A stretch of DNA of 64,000 nt from Polymorphobacter multimanifer (GTDB taxonomy: Bacteria > Pseudomonadota > Alphaproteobacteria > Sphingomonadales > Sphingomonadaceae), in the NCBI RefSeq assembly GCF_014205635.1, contig NZ_JACIIV010000003.1:62001-126000 (forward strand). The letters run 5' to 3'. Each line of letters opens with the position of its first letter. Position 1 is the stretch's first letter. Both the position numbers and the translations under genes were made by a program. A model generated the notes under the pieces. That model had not been told where the DNA came from. It searched no databases and saw nothing but the letters and a program-made list of their open reading frames with translations. Below are positions 52,026 to 61,593 of this stretch, one piece after another.

Positions 52026-53092
52026 CAGCCGAGTTTGGCGAGGACGGCGTCCCCCATCGCAGCCGTGCTCATGGTGCCGCCGAGATCGGGTGTGCGGGCG
52101 CCGGCATCAAGGGCTGCCGACACAGCCGCCTCTACCCGGTCGGCCAGATCGGCGCGGCCGAGGCTGTAGCGCAGCGCCATGGCGAAGCTGAGGATGGCAG
52201 CACTCGGGTTGGCGACGCCGCGGCCGGCAATGTCCGGCGCCGAGCCATGGATCGGCTCGTAGAGACCGGGCTTCCCGGCATCGCCGATGGCGGCGCTGGG
52301 CAGCATGCCGAGCGAACCGGTGAGCATGGCCGCCTGGTCCGACAGGATATCGCCGAACAGGTTGTCGGTGAGGATGAGATCGAACTGGCGAGGGTTCTTC
52401 ACGAGCTGCATCGCCATGTTGTCGGCGAGCATGTGGCTGAGCTTGATGTCGGGATATTCGGCGTCGCGAAGCGCCTGCACCTCCTCGCGCCAGAGCAGGC
52501 CGGCCTCCATGACATTGCCTTTCTCGGCCGAGACGACTTCGTTCTTGCGGGTGCGCGCCAGCTCGAAGGCGGCGCGCGCCACGCGGCGGATCTCGCTGCT
52601 CGTGTAGACATGGGTGTTGACGCCGCGGCGCTCGCCGTTTTCGAGCGTCTCGATCCCGCGCGGCTCCCCGAAATAGACGCCCCCGGTGAGCTCGCGAACG
52701 AACATGATGTCGAGCCCCTCGACGAAGATGCGCTTGAGGCTGGAGGCATCGGCAAGGGCGGCGAAGCAGCGCGCCGGGCGGAGGTTGGCATAGACGTTCA
52801 TCGCGGCGCGCAGCTTGAGCAGACCGGCCTCGGGGCGATTGTCGAAAGGCTGGTCGACCCAGGCGGGGCCACCGACGGCGCCCATCAGCACCGCATCGGC
52901 GGCCTTGGCACGGGCGATGGTCTCGTCCGAAATCGGAGCGCCTTCGGCATCGATGGCGGCGCCGCCGAACAGCGCATCCTCGACCTGGAGGGCGAGGCCC
53001 TGCGCGATCAGCCGGCCCGCCACCCGGCGCGCGACGGCAGTGACTTCGGGGCCGATGCCGTCACCGGGGAGGAGGAGCAGGGTTTTTGTCAT
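52025..53092 (-). CDS. leuB: 3-isopropylmalate dehydrogenase
   Basis: 355-residue NAD-dependent decarboxylating dehydrogenase for leucine synthesis. Family landmarks are [12 protein letters not shown] at the start, [10 protein letters not shown], the substrate region [32 protein letters not shown], the lysine-tyrosine region with SAEKGNVME and the metal site [19 protein letters not shown]. The last part has [14 protein letters not shown]. It is first in the leuB-DUF502-symporter-asd operon; leuD lies upstream on the same strand, 594 bases away. Confidence 0.96.
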   Translation of the reverse strand: MTKTLLLLPGDGIGPEVTAVARRVAGRLIAQGLALQVEDALFGGAAIDAEGAPISDETIARAKAADAVLMGAVGGPAWVDQPFDNRPEAGLLKLRAAMNVYANLRPARCFAALADASSLKRIFVEGLDIMFVRELTGGVYFGEPRGIETLENGERRGVNTHVYTSSEIRRVARAAFELARTRKNEVVSAEKGNVMEAGLLWREEVQALRDAEYPDIKLSHMLADNMAMQLVKNPRQFDLILTDNLFGDILSDQAAMLTGSLGMLPSAAIGDAGKPGLYEPIHGSAPDIAGRGVANPSAAILSFAMALRYSLGRADLADRVEAAVSAALDAGARTPDLGGTMSTAAMGDAVLAKLG

Positions 53093-53686
53093 CCCTGCGG
53101 CATAATGGGGAAATGCGGCGCTGCCAATCCGCGACCGCCTGTGCCGACGAGAAGGCGGCTGGCGAGGCTGAACGCTGGCGTTTCGCGTTTGCCGAGCGCC
53201 GTTGCATGCAAGGAGAATCGGAGCGACCGTACCGACCAGTCTTTGGCCGACATTCGCATATCGACCGGGCGGGCGGCTGCCCGATACGATCGCTCCGCCA
53301 GGCCGTGATCAGGCGGCCCGGGAACCGTTGCACCTCTCGGTGCCGACCGGGACGCTGTGCCAGCTCATTGGCAGCACGAGCGCTGTTCCTGATCGTTGCA
53401 GCGGCGGTGTGCCAGCGAAAGCACGATGCCATTGCAAGGCGGCTGATCAATTGCCTGATCTTCCCGTGTGCCCCCGATCAATCGTACCGGCATGAGGAAA
53501 ATCAGGAAGTCTGCTGAAGTCTTCCAAGGTTCCAGCTCGTCGTTGCAACGCCGGTGAGGGCGTTGGGCTGGACGTTCGAATTACCGAACAAAAGCATGTT
53601 ACGATGATGTGACACCGCATTGCACTCTATAATCATGTTATGGCTTGCATGGCTGCCATGCACCAGGCGCATGGCTCGCATGTTGG
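53093..53686. other. 594-base gap between leuD and leuB with no gene I can support
   Basis: Open frames on both strands (for example 53202-53495 plus and 53061-53450 minus) give Arg/Cys-rich translations with no family pattern and no convincing ribosome-binding site. The right part (about 53570-53650) is clearly richer in A and T, with TATAAT at 53628-53633. It may hold the leuB promoter, a degraded gene or a small RNA. Confidence 0.5.
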
Positions 53687-54265
53687 TCAGATCCAGGGGC
53701 GGTCGGTTGCAAGCCGGCTTTCATGGGCGGCGATGGCAGGGGCCATGCCGATTGTCAGCCCGATTTCGTCGAGGCCATTGACGAGGCAATGCTTGCGGAA
53801 CGGATCGACCGGAAAGGTGAACCGGTCCTGGAAGGGTGTCGTCACGGTCTGGTTTTCGAGATTGATGGTGACGGGGTGCTCGGTGGCGACTTCCAGCAAT
53901 CGGTCGATCGCCTCCTGCGGCAATTGCACGAGCAGGATGCCGTTCTTGAAGGCATTGCCCGAGAAGATGTCGGCAAAGCCGGGCGCGATGACGACGCGGA
54001 TGCCCATGTCCGCCAGTGCCCAGGGCGCGTGTTCGCGGCTGGAGCCGCAGCCGAAATTGTCGCCGGCGATGAGGATGGGGGCGCCGCTGTTGCGCGGGCT
54101 GTCGAAGATGTTGGCAGGGTCTTCCCGCAGCGTGGTGAACGCGAACTTGCCGAGGCCTGCGCGGCTGATCGTCTTCAGGAAGCGCGCCGGAATGATGACA
54201 TCGGTATCGACATTCTCGAGGCCGAAGGGGATGGCGGTGCCGGTGAGCGTGGTGAAGGCTTGCAT
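53687..54265 (-). CDS. leuD: 3-isopropylmalate dehydratase small subunit
   Basis: 192-residue swivel subunit that pairs with LeuC to isomerise isopropylmalate. Characteristic segments: the opening [19 protein letters not shown] followed by [11 protein letters not shown], the active-site loop [16 protein letters not shown], and [20 protein letters not shown]. leuC is not in the window. It is divergent from polA across 70 bases. Downstream toward leuB is an unassigned gap, so whether the two leu genes share a transcript is uncertain. Confidence 0.95.
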   Translation of the reverse strand: MQAFTTLTGTAIPFGLENVDTDVIIPARFLKTISRAGLGKFAFTTLREDPANIFDSPRNSGAPILIAGDNFGCGSSREHAPWALADMGIRVVIAPGFADIFSGNAFKNGILLVQLPQEAIDRLLEVATEHPVTINLENQTVTTPFQDRFTFPVDPFRKHCLVNGLDEIGLTIGMAPAIAAHESRLATDRPWI

Positions 54266-54335
54266 GGTGATGGCGATGCCAGAAGTGGACGCCGCGCGCT
54301 ACCCTTTCGCCGCGCTGGCTGCTAGGCCGTTTTGC

Positions 54336-57092
54336 ATGGGCAAACCGCATCTCTATCTCGTCGATGGCTCGGGGTTCATCTTCCGTGCCTATCATCGCCT
54401 GCCGCCGCTCACCGATCCGCAAGGGACGCCGGTGGGAGCGGTCTATGGCTTCACTGCGATGCTGTGGAAGCTGGTCAACGAGCTCAATGCCGCCGAGGCG
54501 CCGAGCCATCTGGCGGTGGTGCTCGATGCCGGCAGCCACACCTTCCGCAACGACATGTATGCCGATTACAAGGCCAACCGGCCGCCGCCGCCCGAAGACC
54601 TGCTGCCGCAGTTTCCGCTGATCCGCGATGCGGTGCGGGCCTTCTCGATTCCGTGCATCGAGGAAGCCGGGGTGGAGGCCGATGACATCATTGCCAGCTA
54701 TGCCAAGGTGGCGCTGGCGGCCGGCTATGACGTGACGATCGTAAGCTCGGACAAGGACCTGATGCAGCTCGTCGAGCCCGGGCTCGACCTTTACGACACC
54801 ATGGCCAACAAGCGGATCGACCGCGAGGCGGTGATCGAGAAGTTCGGCGTGCCGCCCGAGAAGGTGGGCGAGGTGCTGGCATTGATGGGCGACACCGCGG
54901 ACAATATTCCCGGGGTGCGCGGCGTGGGGCCGAAGACGGCGGCCGAACTGATCGTGCAGTTCGGCGATGTCGAGGGGGTGATAGCCGGCATCGAGGCGAT
55001 CAGGAAGCCCAAGCTGAAGGCGACGCTTGCGGAATCGATCAACATGGCGCGGTTGTCTCGCGAGCTGGTACGGCTGAAGGATGATGTGCCGCTCGCCGAG
55101 CCGCTCGATGCGCTCGGGCTGCGGCCGCCGCCGCCGGCACCGCTCGCGGCGTTTCTCGGCAAGCATGGCTTCAAGGCGATGCTCGCCAAGCTGAGCCGCG
55201 AGGGCGGCGATGAGGGCCGGGCGGCAACCGCCGCGGTGCAGGCCGAGCAGCCGAAATTCGTCCATGCCGATTACGAGACGGTGACGACGGCCGAGCGGCT
55301 GCACGCCTGGATCATGGATGCCCGGGCAGTCGGCGTTGTGGCGATCGACACCGAGACCGACAGTGTGGACCAGATGCGCGCGCGGCTGGTGGGTGTGTCG
55401 CTGGCCACCGCGCCCGGCTGCGCCTGCTATATCCCGGTCGACCATCGCTCGGGGGATGGGCTGCTCGCCGAGAAGGTCGACCAGCTGGGTTTGTCCGAAG
55501 TGCTGGAGGCGTTGCGGCCGCTGCTGGCCGATCCGGCGGTGCTCAAGGTCGGGCAGAACCTGAAGTATGACATGGTGGTGCTGCGCCAGCATGGCATCGA
55601 GCTGCTGGCGCCCTTCGACGACACGATGCTGCTCTCCTATGCGCTCGATGCCGGGCGGGGGCATCATGGCATGGACGAGCTTTCGGCGAAGCATCTCGGC
55701 CATACGCCGATCAGCTTCAAGATGGTGACGGGCGGGGTGGCCTCGGCCAAGGCGGACTTTTCGCAGGTGCCGCTGCGTGCCGCCACCGACTATGCCGCCG
55801 AGGATGCCGATGTGACGCTGCGGCTGCACACGGTCTTCAAGGACCGGCTGTGGCGTGAGCAGGTGACGCGCATCTATGAGCAGGTCGACCGGCCGCTGCT
55901 GCCGGTGGTTGCGTCGATGGAGATCGCCGGCATCCGGGTCGATCGCGCTGCCCTGGCCGGGCTGTCGGCTGCGTATGAAATCGAGATCGCGCGGCTGGAG
56001 GGCGAAATCCATGAGGCGGCCGGCGGGCCCTTTACCATCGGCAGCCCCAAGCAGCTGGGCGAAGTGCTGTTCGAGCGGATGAAGCTGCCTTCTGGGCGCA
56101 AGAGCAGCAAGACGGGGGCCTGGGCGACCGATGTGACCGAGCTCGAGCGGCTGGCCGAGAGCGGCATCGAGGTGGCGGCCAAGGTGCTCGAATGGCGGCA
56201 GCTTTCCAAGCTCAAGAGCACTTATACCGATGCGCTTCAGGCGCAGATCAACCCGAAGACGGACCGGGTGCACACCAACTTCGCGCTTGCGGCAACGACC
56301 ACCGGGCGGCTGTCTTCCAACGACCCCAATTTGCAGAACATCCCGATCCGCACCGAGCTTGGCCGGCGCATTCGCCATGCTTTTGTGGCCGCCCCCGGCC
56401 ATGTGCTGATGGCGGCGGACTACAACCAGATCGAGCTGCGCCTGGTGGCGCATGTTGCCGATGTGCCCGAGCTGAAGGCGGTCTATGCGGAAGGGGGCGA
56501 TGTCCATGCGCTCACCGCGCGCGAGGTGTTCGGCGAGGTCAATCGCGACACCCGGGCGCGGGCGAAGACGATCAACTTCTCGATCATCTATGGCATTTCC
56601 GCGTTCGGGCTGGCGCAGCGGCTCGGCATCGATCGCGGCGAGGCGGCGCGCTACATCGACCTGTATTTCAGCCGCTTCCCCGGCATCCGCAACTATATGG
56701 CCGAGACGATCAACGCCGCGAAGGACAAGGGCTTCGTCACCACGCTGTTCGGCCGCAAATGCCACGCGCCGCTCATCACATCCAGGAACCAGGGCGAGCG
56801 GCAGTTCGCCGAGCGCGCCGTGGTCAATGCCCGCATCCAGGGCACGGCGGCCGACATCATCAAGCGCGCGATGGTGGCGATGCCCCCTGCCCTCGCGGCC
56901 GGCGGGCTGGGTGCGAGGATGCTGCTGCAGGTGCATGACGAACTGGTGTTCGAAGTGCCCGAGGGCGAGGTGGAGGCGACGACGGCGGTCGTGCGGGGGG
57001 TGATGGAGAATGCGCACCGGCCGCTCGTCGAGCTTTCGGTGCCGCTGGGGGTCGAGGTCGGCACCGGGATTTCGTGGGGCGACGCGCATTGA
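54336..57092 (+). CDS. polA: DNA polymerase I
   Basis: 918-residue repair and Okazaki-processing polymerase with three domains. The 5'-3' exonuclease starts at LYLVDGSGFIFRAYHRLP. The 3'-5' exonuclease looks active: DTETDS (first Asp and Glu), VGQNLKYDM and DYAAEDAD are all kept. The polymerase domain has DPNLQNIPIRT, motif A AADYNQIELR, finger helix RAKTINFSIIYG and motif C LLQVHDELVFE. The start at 54336 opens the exonuclease domain; the reading frame stays open upstream across leuD but that part is a shadow. Confidence 0.96.
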   Translation: MGKPHLYLVDGSGFIFRAYHRLPPLTDPQGTPVGAVYGFTAMLWKLVNELNAAEAPSHLAVVLDAGSHTFRNDMYADYKANRPPPPEDLLPQFPLIRDAVRAFSIPCIEEAGVEADDIIASYAKVALAAGYDVTIVSSDKDLMQLVEPGLDLYDTMANKRIDREAVIEKFGVPPEKVGEVLALMGDTADNIPGVRGVGPKTAAELIVQFGDVEGVIAGIEAIRKPKLKATLAESINMARLSRELVRLKDDVPLAEPLDALGLRPPPPAPLAAFLGKHGFKAMLAKLSREGGDEGRAATAAVQAEQPKFVHADYETVTTAERLHAWIMDARAVGVVAIDTETDSVDQMRARLVGVSLATAPGCACYIPVDHRSGDGLLAEKVDQLGLSEVLEALRPLLADPAVLKVGQNLKYDMVVLRQHGIELLAPFDDTMLLSYALDAGRGHHGMDELSAKHLGHTPISFKMVTGGVASAKADFSQVPLRAATDYAAEDADVTLRLHTVFKDRLWREQVTRIYEQVDRPLLPVVASMEIAGIRVDRAALAGLSAAYEIEIARLEGEIHEAAGGPFTIGSPKQLGEVLFERMKLPSGRKSSKTGAWATDVTELERLAESGIEVAAKVLEWRQLSKLKSTYTDALQAQINPKTDRVHTNFALAATTTGRLSSNDPNLQNIPIRTELGRRIRHAFVAAPGHVLMAADYNQIELRLVAHVADVPELKAVYAEGGDVHALTAREVFGEVNRDTRARAKTINFSIIYGISAFGLAQRLGIDRGEAARYIDLYFSRFPGIRNYMAETINAAKDKGFVTTLFGRKCHAPLITSRNQGERQFAERAVVNARIQGTAADIIKRAMVAMPPALAAGGLGARMLLQVHDELVFEVPEGEVEATTAVVRGVMENAHRPLVELSVPLGVEVGTGISWGDAH

Positions 57093-57135
57093 CGGTGATT
57101 GACACGCCTGGCCGGCGCCGACAGGAGCTTGCCGC

Positions 57136-58137
57136 ATGATCCGGATCAACACCCCCAATGGCATTCCGGTCGATGTGCCCGAAACCGACGCCGAAGATGT
57201 GTCGCCGAAGTTTGCGCCCGACCAGCTCGACGCGGCGCGCGACTATTATGAGGCGGAGGGTTATGTCGTCTTCCGAGGGCTTGTCGACACGGCGGCGTGC
57301 GACCGCATTCGGGCGCTGTGGGAGGCCGAGGTCAAGCCCTTCGATGGGCCGATGTACCGCCAGGCGACGGCCAAGGCCGAGCGGCATGTGAAGAACGGCC
57401 AGGGCTGGATCATGAATCCGATCCTCAACCTGCAGAGCGTCGACCCGACGCATTTTCCGGGCTTTCGCAGTTTCGCTGTCGAGAAGATCCTGACCGACCA
57501 CCAGCTCGTCACGGTCGCGCGGCACTTTCTCGGTGATGCGCCCAAGATCGTGCAATCGATGTATTTCGAGGGCAATTCCGCGACCTGGGAACATCAGGAC
57601 AGCTATTATCTCGATTCCGAAAAGGTTGGCAGCATGATGGCGGCATGGATTGCGGTGGAGGATATTTCCGCCACTGCCGGCCGCTTCTTCATCTGCCCGC
57701 GCTCGCACAGGATCGATCTGGGCGAGCAGGACATCTACACCAACATCGCCGACAACCATGACGTGTATATCGGCAAGGTCGTCGATGTGATCCGCCAGCG
57801 CGCCATGGAAATCCGGGCACCCCGGCTCATCAAGGGCGATGTGCTGATCTGGAATGCCTGGACGATCCATGGATCGCTCGCCAGCCATGACGCCGAGGCG
57901 GCGCGCAGCTCGATCACCTGCCACATGATCGCGGCACACGACCGGTTCCTGCAGCTGCAGACGCGGCATCTCGACCTGCCGACCGACGCGGTGGGAGGGG
58001 CGCAGGTGTTTCGGCCCAAGGACCAGGCGAGTGCTGCAAACCGCGCCATCCTCTGGGCGGAGAGCAGCTTCCCAGGCCCCTTCTACTGGCTCAAGCGGCA
58101 GGCGGTGAAGGCGGCGATCCGCGCCAAGGGGCGTTGA
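57136..58137 (+). CDS. Phytanoyl-CoA dioxygenase (PhyH) family protein
   Basis: 333-residue 2-oxoglutarate/Fe(II) oxygenase-type protein. The iron ligands are His153 and Asp155 in WEHQDSYY and the distal His245 in WTIHGS. The N-terminal DYYEAEGYVVFRGLVD is the usual PhyH opening. Substrate unknown; members act on lipids, halogenated or natural-product intermediates. AGGAG precedes the ATG by about eight bases. It follows polA by 43 bases and converges on the flippase gene. Confidence 0.84.
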   Translation: MIRINTPNGIPVDVPETDAEDVSPKFAPDQLDAARDYYEAEGYVVFRGLVDTAACDRIRALWEAEVKPFDGPMYRQATAKAERHVKNGQGWIMNPILNLQSVDPTHFPGFRSFAVEKILTDHQLVTVARHFLGDAPKIVQSMYFEGNSATWEHQDSYYLDSEKVGSMMAAWIAVEDISATAGRFFICPRSHRIDLGEQDIYTNIADNHDVYIGKVVDVIRQRAMEIRAPRLIKGDVLIWNAWTIHGSLASHDAEAARSSITCHMIAAHDRFLQLQTRHLDLPTDAVGGAQVFRPKDQASAANRAILWAESSFPGPFYWLKRQAVKAAIRAKGR

Positions 58138-58140
58138 GGG

Positions 58141-59655
58141 TCAGGCCTTGTCGACGGCAACCGCGTCGTCGGTCGGAAAGTCCTTGCCGCGCAGCGATCG
58201 GGCGAAGAGCAGCCGATCGGCGCCCTTGAAGCCGAAGCGCCAGATGAGGCCGGCGAAGGTGCCGAGGATGGCGATGAGGCCGATGGAGAGCTGCACCGGC
58301 TCGGGGGTGCGCAGGACGAGCAGGCCGATGGCGAAGGCGGGCAGGCCGGCGAGGAGCAGCGACCAGCGCCAGCCTGCCACAGGATGATCGAGCAGCTTCG
58401 CCAGCAGGCGCGACTTGGCGACCGACAGGATGAGCACCGAAGCCGCGAGCGCTGCGGCGGCGCCTTCCCCGCCGAAGCGCGGGACGAGCAGCAGCGAAAG
58501 CCCGGCCTGGATGGTGATGCCGGCGAGCGACCAGCCGAAGTTGCGCCCGCGGGCGACATAGACAAGCGCCGACTCGGCGACGGCGGCCTGGGCGGCGAAC
58601 AGCTCGGCCAGAAGCAGCAGCGCGAGGATGATGGCACCGCCGGCGAACACCGGCCCGAACAGTCCCATGCCGGCCTGGCCGGTGATGCCGAGCGCCAGCA
58701 CCACGCCGAGCTGTGCGGCACTTACCCAGAAGCCGACCTGGCGGATGTGCAGCGCCACCTTGGCGGTGCGGCCGGCGGCGAGATTGGTCGTGAGGACGGG
58801 TGCGAGGATCGGGTCGAAGCTCGATTTGAGGCGTTGCGGCAGCGAGGCGATCTGCTGTGCCACATAATAGATGCCGACGATTTCGGGGGGTGCAAAGCGG
58901 CCGAGGATGAAGATATCGAGGCGGCGCGCACCCCATTCGATGATGTCCGCCCCGGCGAGTGCCATGTTGCGGCGGGCAAGCGTCCAGAGCCGGTCGATAT
59001 CGAGCCGCCAGTTGGCGGGCGGCCCGAAGGCGCGCCATGCCGGCACCAGGCTGGCAACCACGGCGGCGATCATCGACAGCAGATAGGCGATGATGAGCCC
59101 ATCGGGCTTGAGAAGGGTGAAGGCGAAGGCAAGGGCTGCAATGCTGAGGACCCAGGGCTCGACCAGCGAGCGGGCGCGCACCGTGGCGGCAATGTCGTGG
59201 CGGAAGGCCAGCGCGGCGAGGCTGATATCCGACAGCACGATCGCCGGGATGATGAGCGGGAACCAGCGCTCGAGCGATGCGTCCCCGCCGCTGGTGGGGA
59301 AGACGATCTGCGGCACGGCGACGAGGAGCAGGCTCCCGAGCAGGCCCGCGATGAGGCAGACGAGAAGGCTGTCGTAAAGCGTCGCCGTCTCCTCGCCCTC
59401 GCGCGCTGCCATGGCTTCGGCGAGGCCGCGCTTGAGCCCCAACGTGGCGAACATCGCCACCAGCTCGACCACCATCGTGGCATAGGCGAAGCGGCCGAGC
59501 GCCTCGGCGCCGTAAAGGCGGCCGGCGATGAACAGGAAGGGGAAGCGCGCCGCCAGCCGAAGCACATAACCGATGAAGCTGGTGCGGCCGCCACGAGCGA
59601 GGGCCGCGGTTTCCTGCGCTTCCTGCGCCGCGGTCCGCGGATCAGCTGCCGACAT
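58141..59655 (-). CDS. Polysaccharide/lipid flippase of the MATE/MVF (Wzx-like) type
   Basis: 504-residue inner-membrane protein with about 12-14 helices. The pattern of RFPFLFIAGRLYGAEALGRFAYATMVVELVAMF at helices 1-2 and the mid-protein RRLDIFILGRFAPPEIVGIYYVAQQIASLP match lipopolysaccharide or polysaccharide flippases. No glycosyltransferase or other polysaccharide gene is close, so its cargo is not known. The start MSAADPRT lies inside the flavin reductase 3' end (14-base overlap). Confidence 0.84.
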   Translation of the reverse strand: MSAADPRTAAQEAQETAALARGGRTSFIGYVLRLAARFPFLFIAGRLYGAEALGRFAYATMVVELVAMFATLGLKRGLAEAMAAREGEETATLYDSLLVCLIAGLLGSLLLVAVPQIVFPTSGGDASLERWFPLIIPAIVLSDISLAALAFRHDIAATVRARSLVEPWVLSIAALAFAFTLLKPDGLIIAYLLSMIAAVVASLVPAWRAFGPPANWRLDIDRLWTLARRNMALAGADIIEWGARRLDIFILGRFAPPEIVGIYYVAQQIASLPQRLKSSFDPILAPVLTTNLAAGRTAKVALHIRQVGFWVSAAQLGVVLALGITGQAGMGLFGPVFAGGAIILALLLLAELFAAQAAVAESALVYVARGRNFGWSLAGITIQAGLSLLLVPRFGGEGAAAALAASVLILSVAKSRLLAKLLDHPVAGWRWSLLLAGLPAFAIGLLVLRTPEPVQLSIGLIAILGTFAGLIWRFGFKGADRLLFARSLRGKDFPTDDAVAVDKA

Positions 59656-60148
59656 CGAGACGCCGGTAGCGGCCATGGGCATAGAGGAGCGACTCGCGCG
59701 ACGGCTCGAGCCCGAAGCGCATGATCCGGCCGACCAGGATGCGATGATCGCCGCCATCATGGTCGGCATGCAGGGTGCAGGCAAAGGCCGCCTTGGCTTC
59801 GGCGAGCACCGGCACGCCGTCCCACTCCAGCCAATCGGCATCGGCGAAGCGATCGATGCCGCGCCGGGCGAAGCGGTCGGCGACCGGGCGGCTCGGTTCG
59901 GCCAGCACGTTGACGGCGAAGCGCCCCGAGGCACGGATGCCGGGCAATGCCGAGGCGTTGTTGGCAGGGCAGACCAGCAGCAGCGGCGGATCGAGGCTGA
60001 CGGACGTGAAGCTGTTGGCGGTGAGGCCGATGCGCTGGCCCTCGCCATCGACCGAGGTGACGATGGTGACGCCGGTGGCGAAGCAGCCGAAGGCATCGCG
60101 GAGCTGCCGGGGATCGAAAGGCGGGGGTGTGGGAATCATCCCGCCCAT
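59642..60148 (-). CDS. Flavin reductase family protein (FMN-binding split barrel)
   Basis: 168 residues with the flavin reductase fold. Signature segments are LRDAFGCFATGVTIVTSVDG, GLTANSFTSVSLDPPLLLVCP and FAVNVLAE, with GDHRILVGRI near the end. It reduces flavin with NAD(P)H, usually to supply a partner monooxygenase, but none is adjacent. A second Met three codons in (60139) is an alternative start. Divergent from the small secreted gene at 60225. Confidence 0.87.
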   Translation of the reverse strand: MGGMIPTPPPFDPRQLRDAFGCFATGVTIVTSVDGEGQRIGLTANSFTSVSLDPPLLLVCPANNASALPGIRASGRFAVNVLAEPSRPVADRFARRGIDRFADADWLEWDGVPVLAEAKAAFACTLHADHDGGDHRILVGRIMRFGLEPSRESLLYAHGRYRRLDVGS

Positions 60149-60224
60149 GTCCTAGGGAAAGTGGACGGCGGGTCAATGCCGGGGTTGCGAGGCTGCGCGC
60201 GGCAATTTTGCATGGGAGAGTGCG

Positions 60225-60680
60225 ATGTGGCGGATTATGGTTGCAGGGTTGGCAGCGATGATGGCGGCGCCAGTCGCAGCGCTGGGCGTTGGCCCGGCGA
60301 CACCGGTGCCGTTGGCGGTCGACGGGCTGGCGCGGCAAACACTGGCATGGATGGACCATGGCAAGGCACGGACGTGCGAAGGCGTCTGGCTGCGCGATGT
60401 TCTCGCCAAGGCTGGCGCACCAGCGGGCGAGGCGCTGCGAGGCGATGCCTTGCGGATGATGGTGCTGGTGGAGGCGGCGGATGGCTACCGGGTGGTGTTC
60501 AGCCTCGGCGAGCTGGATGCGAAGCTGGGCAATGCGCAGCTGCTGCTGGCCGATGCCTGCGACGGGACGCCACTGGATGAAGCCGATGGTCCGCACAGGC
60601 TTGTGGCCGCTGGCGAAGCGCGCGGTGCCCGTTCGGTACGGCAGGTGACGCGGATCTTGCTGGTGCCGCTGACCGACTGA
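60225..60680 (+). CDS. Secreted protein with a sulfite-oxidase-type molybdopterin-binding fold
   Basis: 151 residues with signal peptide MWRIMVAGLAAMMAAPVAA. The segment CEGVWLRDVLAKAGAP, then DGYRVVFSLGELDA and LADACDGTPLDEADGPHRLV, follow the pattern of short proteins related to the oxidoreductase molybdopterin-binding domain ('GVPLRDLLAAAG...DGY...F.L.EL'). It is too short for a complete molybdenum enzyme, and the residues that would hold Mo cannot be placed with confidence. Function unknown. Confidence 0.6.
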   Translation: MWRIMVAGLAAMMAAPVAALGVGPATPVPLAVDGLARQTLAWMDHGKARTCEGVWLRDVLAKAGAPAGEALRGDALRMMVLVEAADGYRVVFSLGELDAKLGNAQLLLADACDGTPLDEADGPHRLVAAGEARGARSVRQVTRILLVPLTD

Positions 60681-60832
60681 TCGGCGCCCCACAACTGCGA
60701 TCCGATCCCATACCGTCTTGCGCGTGGCAAAGATTGTAAAATCTTTGTGGCACCAATGTATCCCCCGCCCCGTAGCTGTTATTTGACAATTCGTTGGCGC
60801 TCCGTTCAAGGGGCGGCCGATACGGGGAGAAC

Positions 60833-61525
60833 ATGATGCGGCTGGCTGTTTTGGACGATGATCGCGAGCTTTGCGCGCAGGTTGCCAATGTGATGCGGGG
60901 GGCCGGTCATAATTGTTTCGAATTTCACCAGGGTGAGGCATTGCGTCGTGCGCTGCGGCGCGAGAGCTTCGATCTGCTGGTGATGGACTGGGAACTGCCC
61001 GATGTTTCGGGCGTCGAGCTGCTCGCCTGGACCAAGGCCAATCTTTCGCCGGCACCCCCGGTGATCATGCTGACCGGACGCACCGGCGACGACGACATCG
61101 TGCGCGGTCTCGATACCGGTGCAGATGATTATGTGACCAAGCCGCTGGTGCCGGCGGTGCTTCGCGCCCGGGTGGAAGCCCTCCTGCGCCGAAGCTATGG
61201 CGCCGGCGAGCAACCGAAGGTGGAGGAGTTCGGCGACCATCGCTTCGACCCGCTGACGATGACGGTGACCTTTCGCGGCGAACCGATCACGCTCACGGCC
61301 AAGGAGTTCGGACTGGCGCTCGTCCTGTTCCGGAACATGAACCGTCCGCTGTCGCGGGCGTATATCATGGAGACGGTGTGGGGGCGGAACCCGGACATTC
61401 CGAGCCGCACGCTCGATGCCCATGTTTCGCAGATCAGAAGCCGGTTGGCGCTGCGTCCTGACAATGGTCTCAGGCTGGCATCAGTGTATAGTTTCGGCTA
61501 TAGATTGGAGAGGTTGGAAGGATGA
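60833..61525 (+). CDS. OmpR-family response regulator
   Basis: 230 residues. Receiver: acidic cluster DDD at residues 8-10, phospho-acceptor Asp52 in LLVMDWELPD, and Lys near 102 in DDYVTKPLVP. The DNA-binding domain has LTAKEFGLALVLFRNMNRPLSRAYIMETVWG and SRTLDAHVSQIRSRL, typical of winged-helix Trans_Reg_C. GGGGAGA lies three bases before the first of two adjacent ATGs. The sensor kinase candidate is the CHASE2 gene at 62585, two genes downstream. Confidence 0.92.
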   Translation: MMRLAVLDDDRELCAQVANVMRGAGHNCFEFHQGEALRRALRRESFDLLVMDWELPDVSGVELLAWTKANLSPAPPVIMLTGRTGDDDIVRGLDTGADDYVTKPLVPAVLRARVEALLRRSYGAGEQPKVEEFGDHRFDPLTMTVTFRGEPITLTAKEFGLALVLFRNMNRPLSRAYIMETVWGRNPDIPSRTLDAHVSQIRSRLALRPDNGLRLASVYSFGYRLERLEG

Positions 61526-61531
61526 GTTAAT

Positions 61532-61560
61532 ACTCTTTAAGAGTTATAAACGAATTTTTT
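61532..61560 (+). terminator. Hairpin and T-run after the response regulator gene
   Basis: ACTCTT (61532-61537), one T, AAGAGT (61539-61544), then TATAAACGAA and six T. The stem is short and AT-rich and lies seven bases after the stop, so it may be a weak terminator, or an operator at a promoter for the next gene. Confidence 0.35.
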
Positions 61561-61593
61561 CTGACCTTGCCAAGTAACGGCGGGGAACCAGGG

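Noticed and set aside
53086-53517. Possible small gene of 143 codons between leuD and leuB
   Set aside because: No ribosome-binding site, no recognisable pattern, Arg/Cys-rich composition, and competing frames on both strands. Reported as an unexplained gap instead.
53640-54335. In-frame extension of polA by about 230 codons
   Set aside because: It lies antisense to leuD, has no family similarity, and DNA polymerase I proteins begin at the exonuclease motif found just after 54336.
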